Positions 9,713 through 16,938 of a stretch of DNA of 64,000 bases are shown piece by piece (positions within the stretch are counted from its first letter, which is position 1; each line of letters begins with the position of its first letter). Origin of the DNA: Pedobacter sp. MC2016-05 (GTDB lineage: Bacteria; Bacteroidota; Bacteroidia; Sphingobacteriales; Sphingobacteriaceae); contig NZ_JAPIVT010000023.1 in NCBI RefSeq assembly GCF_026239735.1, forward strand, positions 25,828-89,827, in the 5' to 3' direction. The position numbers and the translations under genes are program-made. Under the pieces are notes generated by a model. It ran no database searches. It saw nothing but the letters and a program-made list of their open reading frames with translations, and was not told the origin of the DNA.

Positions 9713-10600
9713 TTAAAATTTAATGGTTGCTGGAAGGTATTTACTAACAAGCGCCTCGTAATAAGGCTTTAATTCTTCCCAGCTTTTTTGATTAGGATTT
9801 TTAGAGTATAAATCATAAGGGTTGAATAATCTTACCCATTTAAACATTTCGTGGTCTTTCTCACTCATTAAATGATCGTAAGCATTTTCTTTATGCTGCG
9901 AGTAAAATGAGTGGTAACGCAGCATGTATAATCCTGGTTCAGGGATATAGGGTTTCATCATGTGATAAACATACTCATCGTGCCCCCAAGACATGTGAAC
10001 GTTATCGAGGCCGCAGTTTTGACTGTAAACACCCAGTTTAGTTTGGTACTCTGGATTCTTGAAATCAGGATTCAGTTCAAAAAACTCCGGATAAACAATT
10101 TTATCTGAATAAGCACAACCAACCGGAAATGTATCGCCCACAACTGCCCATTGCGGCTCACCGTAAAGACAAAGCACTTTTCCCATATCATGGATTAAAC
10201 CCACAAGCACCATCCAGTCCGGGTGGCCATCATTTCTAATCGCTTCTGATGTTTGAAGCAGGTGTTGCATTTGATCTAAATCTGTATCCGGATCAGAATC
10301 ATCAACTAGTTTATTCAGAAAATCAAAAGCACTCCACACAGGCATTTCTTCCTTATCAAACTTCAAATAATCAGCTTTTTTCTGCTGAACAAAATCATAA
10401 GTTTGGTAAGTGTGGTTCAGTTTATAAAACTCTTTTACACCATCTTTTTCGGTTTCGTCGTAGTTTCTAAATTGTTCTTCTTTTTTGTCTGAATTGATAT
10501 TGGACGGGTCTGGATAACGGATTAATAAATCCTCTTCCCATTGATCAATATTCTTCAATGGATTCTGATCTTCCTTCGAAAATATTTCTTCGTTTCTCAT
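9713..10600 (-). CDS. Inositol oxygenase (MIOX)
   Basis: A 295-residue cytoplasmic protein (no signal peptide), close to animal and plant MIOX in length. It opens the ring of myo-inositol with oxygen to give D-glucuronate, using a mixed-valent di-iron centre. All six iron ligands of mouse MIOX have equivalents: H113 (MQHLLQTSEAIR), H137 and D138 (LIHDMGKVL), H207 (SWGHDEYVYHMM), H230 (LRYHSFYSQH) and D263 (NPYDLYSK). The tail has the expected KYLPATIKF-like end. The gene is the first of the minus-strand run leading into SusC/SusD, and a LacI-type operator candidate lies about 90 bases upstream. Being in front of a SusCD locus suggests that the glycan supplies inositol, or that glucuronate made here joins a uronate pathway. 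Confidence 0.95.
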   Translation of the reverse strand: MRNEEIFSKEDQNPLKNIDQWEEDLLIRYPDPSNINSDKKEEQFRNYDETEKDGVKEFYKLNHTYQTYDFVQQKKADYLKFDKEEMPVWSAFDFLNKLVDDSDPDTDLDQMQHLLQTSEAIRNDGHPDWMVLVGLIHDMGKVLCLYGEPQWAVVGDTFPVGCAYSDKIVYPEFFELNPDFKNPEYQTKLGVYSQNCGLDNVHMSWGHDEYVYHMMKPYIPEPGLYMLRYHSFYSQHKENAYDHLMSEKDHEMFKWVRLFNPYDLYSKNPNQKSWEELKPYYEALVSKYLPATIKF

Positions 10601-11082
10601 AAGGCTAGAAATAATTTGGTTAAAATATGCTTTGTTTGATGATCTAAAGTTGAGTTTTTGAAACCTTAGATTTTTATGATTTGGGATTTTTATTTACGTA
10701 AACGATTAAGTAAATCAAGATAATTTAATATAACTAACTGACTTATAATCTCTTGTACTTTGACTCTATACAGATTGATGCAGCGTTGGGTTTTATTAAG
10801 CAACCAAGAATGCTGGCACCTAAATAACTAAAGCAGGTAGGCAAATTGTTATTATAATTCCTTAGTTTAGTAGCAACGAATTTGTTACGTTGCATGCAAC
10901 TTTCAAATTCGTTTTTGATAACCAGACAATCATCCCTGTAAGTGAGTCGTGGAGAAACAAGGCATATTAGCATTGGATATATATCTTCCAATTTTGGTTT
11001 GTAAATCCAGCTGAAATGATCATCATTACGAGATGAAAAATGTTTTTGGTTATCCTGATTAACTAACAAAACGAGTAACCAA
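10601..11082. other. 482-base divergent intergenic region (MIOX / lacI)
   Basis: This spacer separates the divergently read MIOX and LacI genes. It holds one strong operator-like palindrome (10692-10715). A minus-strand frame crosses 10743-11105, but it overlaps the LacI start, resembles no family I know and has no convincing start signal; I treat it as chance. I see no RNA gene. The unusual length for a divergent promoter region leaves room for a regulatory leader or a small RNA, but I see no clear hairpin. Confidence 0.5.
10692..10715. promoter_or_regulatory. Putative LacI-family operator, site 1 (MIOX side)
   Basis: A 24-base imperfect palindrome: ATTTACGTAAAC at 10692-10703 and GATTAAGTAAAT at 10704-10715, centred on the CG dinucleotide typical of LacI-family operators. 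Twenty of 24 positions are symmetric. The same core appears at 12123-12136 and 16268-16290. It is about 92 bases upstream of the MIOX start and about 370 bases upstream of the LacI gene. Confidence 0.7.
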
Positions 11083-12090
11083 ATGTCGGGAGAGGTAAAT
11101 ATCAAAAGACTTGCGCAGGAGTTAAACCTGTCGATAGCAACTGTCTCAAAAGCACTTAATGATAGCTACGAAATTAGCTTAAAAACAAAAACCAGGGTAT
11201 TAACACTGGCAAAAGAACTTAACTACACTCCAAACCCTGCGGCCAGTAATCTACGTAGCAACAAAACTAAAACCATTGCGGTAATTATACCGAACATTGC
11301 TAACAACTTCTTTTCCCTGGCCATCAAAGGGATCGAAGAAATTGCCAGGCAATATGGTTATCATGTCCTCATTTATCAAACACATGAAGATATTGAGATG
11401 GAAATGTTATTTACCAATAGTTTACTAAACGGCCGGGTAGATGGCATTTTGACTTCTGTATCGAGCAACGAATACAATAATGATTATTACCGCGATCTGG
11501 TTAAAAAAATTCCGCTGGTTTTTTTCGATCGGGTGTACGAATCTTTAGATGCCTTTAAAATTACCACTGATGATTACCAGATTTCCTTTAATGCCACCGA
11601 ACATTTAATTGAGTGTGGCTGTACTCAAATTTCCTATTTATACGGTTTGGAAAAACTACCTGCCGGCCGAACGCGATTTGCCGGATATAAAGATGCACTT
11701 GCAGCACATGGCATCAGCATCGATGAAAACCTAATTTTACATTATCAGCCAGAAGAAAATGAGAATGTGGCCAACATTATCAATTTGTTCCAATCGCATA
11801 AGCCAGATGCAATTTTCTCCTCAATAGAAGAATTTGCAATTCCGGCATACCTTGCTTGCAGGGAATTAAAACTTAAAATTCCAGATGATGTAAAAATTAT
11901 CAGCTTTTCTAACCTGAGTTCTGCAAAGTTGCTCAATCCTTCTTTGACAACAATTACGCAACCTGCATTTGAAATCGGGATTGAGGCTGCTAAATGCCTG
12001 TTTAAAATCTTAACTAAACGTGGTATTGGAGATGATCAAAATATTGTGCTCAAATCAGTGCTCATCAAAAGAGAATCAACTGGTTGCTAA
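11083..12090 (+). CDS. LacI-family transcriptional regulator
   Basis: A 335-residue regulator. The N-terminal helix-turn-helix (about 4-50) contains VNIKRLAQELNLSIATVSKA, followed by the hinge NPAASNLRSNKTKTIAVII and a periplasmic-binding-protein-like sensor domain (about 60-335). Length and order are standard for LacI/PurR/GalR. It should bind a CG-centred palindrome and respond to a sugar or sugar derivative. The most likely targets are the three ACGTAAACG-based sites flanking MIOX, the symporter gene and the end of the GH43 gene. The inducer is not visible; uronates or inositol are reasonable guesses from the neighbours. Confidence 0.93.
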   Translation: MSGEVNIKRLAQELNLSIATVSKALNDSYEISLKTKTRVLTLAKELNYTPNPAASNLRSNKTKTIAVIIPNIANNFFSLAIKGIEEIARQYGYHVLIYQTHEDIEMEMLFTNSLLNGRVDGILTSVSSNEYNNDYYRDLVKKIPLVFFDRVYESLDAFKITTDDYQISFNATEHLIECGCTQISYLYGLEKLPAGRTRFAGYKDALAAHGISIDENLILHYQPEENENVANIINLFQSHKPDAIFSSIEEFAIPAYLACRELKLKIPDDVKIISFSNLSSAKLLNPSLTTITQPAFEIGIEAAKCLFKILTKRGIGDDQNIVLKSVLIKRESTGC

Positions 12091-12116
12091 GAAAAACCTG
12101 CTTAAAATCGGTTAAA

Positions 12117-12136
12117 ACCCGAAAACGTTTACGTAA
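12117..12136. promoter_or_regulatory. Putative LacI-family operator, site 2 (symporter promoter)
   Basis: AAAACGTTTACGTAAT at 12122-12137 gives one perfect half (GTTTACGTAA) and a weaker left half (CCGAAAAC), centred on CG at 12126-12127. It lies 27 bases after the LacI stop and about 75 bases before the symporter start, a natural place for control of the symporter, GH28 and GH43 run. Confidence 0.65.
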
Positions 12137-12210
12137 TTAAATACCTTCTTTCATCCGCTTTGATTCGGATTTTTTCTGACTTTTAAAAAAACCAAATATA
12201 TTACAACGCT

Positions 12211-13839
12211 ATGAATCACCTTTCAGCGCTTGACTGTGCCGTTTTCTTTTTGTACTTCGTTATCGTTTCGGCCTACGGTTATTATGTTTATAGATCTAAG
12301 AAACAAAAGAAAACAGATACTAAAGACTATTTTCTGGCTGAAGGATCTTTGACATGGTGGGCTATTGGCGCATCCATCATTGCTTCAAATATTTCTGCAG
12401 AACATTTTATCGGTATGTCTGGCTCTGGCTTTGCCATGGGACTGGCCATCGCCAGTTACGAATGGATGGCTGCAGCAACGCTGATTATTGTAGCGGTTTT
12501 CTTCCTACCAATTTACCTTAAAAATAAAATTTATACCATGCCACAGTTTTTATCTACCCGGTATAACAATACCGTGAGTACTTTAATGGCTGTTTTTTGG
12601 TTACTGGTTTATGTGTTTGTTAACCTTACCTCTATCTTTTTTTTAGGTGCTATCGCCATAGAAACCATTACAGGAATTCCTTTTAGTACCTGTATCATTT
12701 TTCTGGCCATATTCTCTGCATTAATTACCCTTGGGGGGATGAAAGTGATTGGCTATACAGATGTCATCCAGGTTTTTGTTTTAGTTATCGGCGGATTAAT
12801 CACTTGCTACATGGCGCTAAAACTCGTGTCGGAAAAACTGAATGTAGATACCGTTTTAGGTGCGCTGCCGATGTTACGCACCGAGGCTGCTGATCATTTT
12901 CACATGATATTTTCAAAGGGCGATAAGTTTTACAACGAACTTCCAGGTGTGGCTGTATTGGTTGGCGGTTTGTGGATTAACAACCTCAATTATTGGGGTT
13001 GCAATCAATACATCGTTCAAAGGGCTTTGGGGGCAGATTTAAAAACCGGAAGAAGCGGATTGATTTTCGCTGCCTTTTTAAAATTGCTAATTCCGGTTAT
13101 CGTAGTGATTCCGGGTATTGCTGCTTTTGTGCTTTACCAGCGTGGCTATTTTCAGGCAGAAATGTTAGACAGTTCAGGCGTACTCAAACCAGATCATGCC
13201 TATCCGGTCTTAATGAACTTATTACCTATTGGCGTAAAAGGAATGGCTTTTGCAGCATTAACGGCAGCTATTGTGGCTTCGCTAGCAGGAAAATCAAACA
13301 GTATTGCCACCATTTTCACCTTAGATATTTATAAAAAATATATTAATCCTACTGCAAGCGAAACACGGATGGTTGCCGTTGGGCGATGGTCAGTGGTCAT
13401 CGCATCGGTAATTGCCATTATTGTTGCTCCGGCGTTAAGAAGCTTTGATCAGGTATATCAGTTTATCCAGGAATATGTCGGTTTTATTTCGCCGGGTGTA
13501 TTTGCCATTTTTTTACTTGGCTTTTTCTGGAAACGAACAACATCAAGGGCAGCACTTTGTGCCGCACTGCTAACCATTCCTCTTTCCATCTTCTTCAAAT
13601 TCCTGCCCTCAATAAGTCAGGGTTTAATTGATGATATTCCTTTTCTAAATAGAATGTCGTGGGTTTTTGTGACTATTATCGTGGTGATGGTGGTAATCAC
13701 ACTTACCGATCCTAAAAGTAAGAACAATCCGCAGGGCTTAGAGATTGACAAAACGATGTTTAAAGTTACGCCTGCATTTATGGTTGCATCTGTAATTATT
13801 GTAGGCATTATGGCCGCCCTTTATACAGTTTTTTGGTAA
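12211..13839 (+). CDS. Sodium:solute symporter (SSS/SGLT family)
   Basis: A 542-residue inner-membrane protein with about 14 hydrophobic segments, as expected for the SSS fold. The SGLT-type early block is clear: AEGSLTWWAIGASIIASNIS followed by AEHFIGMSGSGFAMGLA (about 45-80). It imports a small organic solute with sodium. SSS members carry sugars, uronates and myo-inositol, so two neighbour-based guesses are possible: galacturonate released by the GH28 and GH43 enzymes just downstream, or myo-inositol for MIOX. The gene begins the plus-strand run and is 30 bases from GH28, so the three are probably one transcript controlled by the LacI regulator upstream. Confidence 0.92.
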   Translation: MNHLSALDCAVFFLYFVIVSAYGYYVYRSKKQKKTDTKDYFLAEGSLTWWAIGASIIASNISAEHFIGMSGSGFAMGLAIASYEWMAAATLIIVAVFFLPIYLKNKIYTMPQFLSTRYNNTVSTLMAVFWLLVYVFVNLTSIFFLGAIAIETITGIPFSTCIIFLAIFSALITLGGMKVIGYTDVIQVFVLVIGGLITCYMALKLVSEKLNVDTVLGALPMLRTEAADHFHMIFSKGDKFYNELPGVAVLVGGLWINNLNYWGCNQYIVQRALGADLKTGRSGLIFAAFLKLLIPVIVVIPGIAAFVLYQRGYFQAEMLDSSGVLKPDHAYPVLMNLLPIGVKGMAFAALTAAIVASLAGKSNSIATIFTLDIYKKYINPTASETRMVAVGRWSVVIASVIAIIVAPALRSFDQVYQFIQEYVGFISPGVFAIFLLGFFWKRTTSRAALCAALLTIPLSIFFKFLPSISQGLIDDIPFLNRMSWVFVTIIVVMVVITLTDPKSKNNPQGLEIDKTMFKVTPAFMVASVIIVGIMAALYTVFW

Positions 13840-13869
13840 AAATTAAATAGTACGCTAAATATAACATAG

Positions 13870-15285
13870 ATGAAGTTAAAATTAATTCTAGCAATCTTCC
13901 TTCTTTCGGGCTTTTTTGCCAATGCGCAATCAAAATTTAATATTAAAACCTATGGTGCGGTTGGCAACGGCAAAACCAATGATGCAGTGGCGATTCAAAA
14001 AGCTATCGATGCGTGTTCAAAAGCTGGCGGTGGCCAGGTAGTTGTTCCCGCCGGGCATGTTTATCTTTCGGGGCCCTTCAACTTAAAATCATTTGTAGAG
14101 TTAAGAGTAGAAGGCGGAGCCAAAATTTTAGCAAGTCCGGATGAAAAACTTTATACGGAAAGTGCCTTTGGCGATAACAAAGGGGAAGGAACCGTATGGA
14201 TTGGTGGAAAAGATTTGCAGCAGGTAAGCATTACGGGTAGCGGTGAAATTGACGGAAATGGCATTTCATTTATGGGAGAAGAACTAGACGATTCTTATGT
14301 GCTCAAGCCTTTTAATGTTGTAGATCCGCGGCCACATTTACTCACTTTAATTGGTTGTAAAAAATTAAATATCGACGGCGTTACTTTTAAAAACTCTGCT
14401 TACTGGACGGTTCATTTAATAGGTTGTGACGATGTTGCGATTTCAAATATCACGTTGCTCAATAGTATCAAAATTAGAAATAGCGATGGTATCGATATCG
14501 ATCATAGTAAAAATGTAAGGATTACCAATTGTTATATCGAATCGGGTGATGATTGTATCTGCTTAAAAAACAGACGTGAATTTGAAAAATATGGTCCATG
14601 CGAAAATATTGTCATTAGCAATTGTACTATGACTTCCAGCTCTTGTGCCATCAAAATCGGCTCTGAAAATATGGACCGCATTAGTAAAGTACTGATCAAC
14701 AATTGTAATATCGTTAATAGTAATCGAGGCATAGGCATTCAAAACAGAGATGAAGGAACGGTAAGTGATGTAATTTTTTCAAATCTGGTTATCGAATCCA
14801 AATTATTCTCAGATGTATGGTGGGGCAAAGCCGAGCCTATTTACATTACCGCGTACCCACGAGCAACAAGCAATAACAAAGATGCGGGCTGGCGGTTACC
14901 GAAAGGTGAGACAAAAGGCCGCGTGGGTGCTGTAACAAATATTTATTTCTCCAATATTCGATGCACTGGAGAAGGTGGAGTTTACATTAGCGGCGAAAAT
15001 CCTGAGAAGATTTCGAACATTTATTTTGATCAGGTAACTGTTGCAATGGAGAAAACAACTAAGCAGCCTGGCGGAGTTTATGACCGCAGGCCGAGCAATG
15101 TAGAGGGGATGGTAAAAAGTGATATTGCTGGTTTTTATTTCGAAAATACAGGCTACATCAGTTTACAAAACAGCGAAGTAATTTGGGGTAAAGCCAAACC
15201 TTCTTATGCAGGTAAAGCATTGGAAACAAAGGATGTAACTAAAATTAAATCAGTTAATTTTACAGAAAGAGATGCGGATAAATAG
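13870..15285 (+). CDS. GH28 polygalacturonase-family enzyme
   Basis: A 471-residue exported protein (signal about 1-19, FFANAQ) with a right-handed beta-helix. It begins FNIKTYGAVGNGKTNDAVAI, the usual GH28/pectate-lyase-like N-terminus. Catalytic aspartates fall in RNSDGIDID (D206) and SGDDCICLK (D227, D228). The usual GHG(I/M)SIGS block is SSCAIKIGSE here, so the canonical histidine is absent; RGIGIQNRDEG lies where the substrate-binding block is expected. That pattern suits an exo-acting or rhamnogalacturonan-type member rather than a classic endopolygalacturonase, an inference. It acts on pectin-derived oligosaccharides in the periplasm. It overlaps the GH43 gene by 14 bases. Confidence 0.9.
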   Translation: MKLKLILAIFLLSGFFANAQSKFNIKTYGAVGNGKTNDAVAIQKAIDACSKAGGGQVVVPAGHVYLSGPFNLKSFVELRVEGGAKILASPDEKLYTESAFGDNKGEGTVWIGGKDLQQVSITGSGEIDGNGISFMGEELDDSYVLKPFNVVDPRPHLLTLIGCKKLNIDGVTFKNSAYWTVHLIGCDDVAISNITLLNSIKIRNSDGIDIDHSKNVRITNCYIESGDDCICLKNRREFEKYGPCENIVISNCTMTSSSCAIKIGSENMDRISKVLINNCNIVNSNRGIGIQNRDEGTVSDVIFSNLVIESKLFSDVWWGKAEPIYITAYPRATSNNKDAGWRLPKGETKGRVGAVTNIYFSNIRCTGEGGVYISGENPEKISNIYFDQVTVAMEKTTKQPGGVYDRRPSNVEGMVKSDIAGFYFENTGYISLQNSEVIWGKAKPSYAGKALETKDVTKIKSVNFTERDADK

Positions 15286-16249
15286 AAACAACAAAAATAT
15301 TGGCAGTTTTTCAGCATTGCTGATGCTGATGCTTATTTCGCTATCATCGATGGCGCAGCAGGTAAGTAATCCTATTATCCCCGGGTATTTTGCCGATCCA
15401 ACGGTTGTAAAGCAAAATGGCACCTATTATATTTATGCCACTATTGATCCATGGGGCGGAGATGAACTGGGTGTTTTTGAAACGAAAGACTTTGTTAACT
15501 TCACACGCCACCATTTAAATTGGCCAACCAAAAAAGCCTGTAACAGCCCAACCTCCAATAATTCGATGGTTTGGGCACCTTCTGTTGTCAGAGGTAAAGA
15601 TAAGAAGTTTTACATGTACGTATCTGTCGGGAGCGAGGTTTGGGCTGGAGTAAGTGATCAACCTTTGGGGCCATGGAAAAACCTCAAAAAAGATAACACG
15701 CCGCTAATTGCTGCGAAGTATTTTCCTGCCGTTCATAACATTGATGCTGATTGTTTTGTCGATGATAACGGCAATGCCTATCTCTACTGGGGTTCGGGAT
15801 TTAACTGGATTAATGGAAAATGCATGGCTGTAAAGTTAAAGCCAGATATGTTCAGTTTTGTAAATAAGCCAGTGGAGGTAACACCATCCGGTTATTTCGA
15901 AGCACCACACCTGATTAAAAGAAATAACGAATACTTGCTGATGTTTTCTGAAGGAAAAGCAATTGATGAAACCTATCGAATAGGATATGCAGTAGGCAAA
16001 ACGCCCTTTGGTCCTTTCCAAAAGGGAAAAAATAGTCCAATTCTTTCAACTATACCTGGTACAGCAACAATAGGCCCCGGTCATCATACCGTAGTCACTT
16101 TAGGAAAACAGGATTACGTTTTATACCATCGCATTGTTCCGCAAAAGGAAAAGTATGTGCTTAGGGAACTTTGTTTGGATAGCCTTAAATACGACAATAA
16201 AAACCAACTCATGAAGGTTGTTCCGGTGAAAACGAAGCATATTAATTGA
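15272..16249 (+). CDS. GH43 family glycosidase
   Basis: A 325-residue exported five-bladed beta-propeller enzyme. The start overlaps the GH28 end by 14 bases (ATGCGGATAAATAG is shared), so translation is probably coupled. A signal core (SALLMLMLISLSSMAQQ) follows a short basic stretch. The GH43 acid triad is complete: D42 (GYFADPTVV), D158 (NIDADCFVDDNG) and E210 (GYFEAPHLIK). Family members release arabinose, xylose or galactose from plant polysaccharides; with GH28 as partner, a pectin side chain is likely. The final residues KTKHIN end just before operator site 3. Confidence 0.92.
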   Translation: MRINRNNKNIGSFSALLMLMLISLSSMAQQVSNPIIPGYFADPTVVKQNGTYYIYATIDPWGGDELGVFETKDFVNFTRHHLNWPTKKACNSPTSNNSMVWAPSVVRGKDKKFYMYVSVGSEVWAGVSDQPLGPWKNLKKDNTPLIAAKYFPAVHNIDADCFVDDNGNAYLYWGSGFNWINGKCMAVKLKPDMFSFVNKPVEVTPSGYFEAPHLIKRNNEYLLMFSEGKAIDETYRIGYAVGKTPFGPFQKGKNSPILSTIPGTATIGPGHHTVVTLGKQDYVLYHRIVPQKEKYVLRELCLDSLKYDNKNQLMKVVPVKTKHIN

Positions 16250-16267
16250 GCTAAGCAAATGCGGTTT

Positions 16268-16290
16268 TTTACGTAAACGTTTACGCAAAT
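16268..16290. promoter_or_regulatory. Putative LacI-family operator, site 3
   Basis: TTTACGTAAAC (16268-16278) and GTTTACGCAAA (16279-16289) form a palindrome with a single mismatch, the best of the three matches. It lies 19 bases after the GH43 stop and 145 bases before a small plus-strand frame. A weaker look-alike, TGTAAACGTTAAA, overlaps the start codon of that frame (16423-16435). Confidence 0.7.
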
Positions 16291-16434
16291 AAAGTAGCTC
16301 AGATTTAGTAAACCGACGTCTTTTTTTTACAATTTACAATAGACATCAAGCCAGCCATAATTTAAATTTAATTGTGCTCAATATGCTTTAAGGGTACTTT
16401 TTAAATATGGAAACATGCTTACTGTAAACGTTAA

Positions 16435-16800
16435 ATGGGAAAGAAGGTTAATATACTTTTTGATTCGACCAATGATGGAATACTAGATTTCCAGCTGACT
16501 TACCATGTAACAGCGTCTCGCCGGAAATGGAAAGTTGACTGTTCGATAGTCTTATTATCTGATCAGAATTTTGAATGGTTGGAAAATGATTCTTTTGCTT
16601 TCAATGTTCAATCATTATTGATTGAAAACACCCTTGTAATCAGCTTTGGGAAATTGCAACCGCAAATTAATGCAGAGTATTACAAGCTGATGAATATTAT
16701 TGCAAACTACGTTCAACTTATTGACTGTGACATTAATTGGGTCCCAGACCAGGAACTGATCATCGGCCCGCAACCGGAACAACTGGTAGACAATTATTAG
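16435..16800 (+). CDS. Small protein of unknown function
   Basis: A 121-residue frame, beginning with the first ATG after an in-frame TAA directly upstream. The protein is acidic, has no signal peptide or membrane segment, and alternates hydrophobic and polar residues like a soluble beta-rich domain (for example KWKVDCSIVLL and ENTLVISFGKL). I do not recognise a family. It stands alone between the GH43 gene and a hairpin, is preceded by operator-like sequences, and is followed by a terminator-like hairpin that fits its direction. No clear ribosome-binding site was seen, which is common in this phylum. It may be a small member of the LacI regulon or a chance frame. Confidence 0.45.
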   Translation: MGKKVNILFDSTNDGILDFQLTYHVTASRRKWKVDCSIVLLSDQNFEWLENDSFAFNVQSLLIENTLVISFGKLQPQINAEYYKLMNIIANYVQLIDCDINWVPDQELIIGPQPEQLVDNY

Positions 16801-16862
16801 CGCAGTGTTATTTCTTATTATCAAGAAAATTCACAAGAGTCAGAGCAAATAGATCAAAACTT

Positions 16863-16895
16863 AAGGGTTAGCAACATTCTGAATTGCTAACCCTT
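16863..16895. terminator. Bidirectional hairpin between convergent genes
   Basis: AAGGGTTAGCAA (16863-16874) and its exact complement (16884-16895) form a 12-base stem with a 9-base loop. T-rich sequence follows in both directions, though without a long unbroken run. It sits between the small plus-strand gene and the GH31 gene ending at 16939 on the other strand, so it could serve both. Confidence 0.65.
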
Positions 16896-16938
16896 CAAAT
16901 TACTTTTATTTGTGCAGTCGAGATTGGCTAGCCTCGAA

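Noticed and set aside
10743..11105. Minus-strand frame of 120 residues in the MIOX/lacI spacer
   Set aside because: It overlaps the LacI start codon, has no family resemblance, and its composition looks like a chance read-through of AT-rich DNA.
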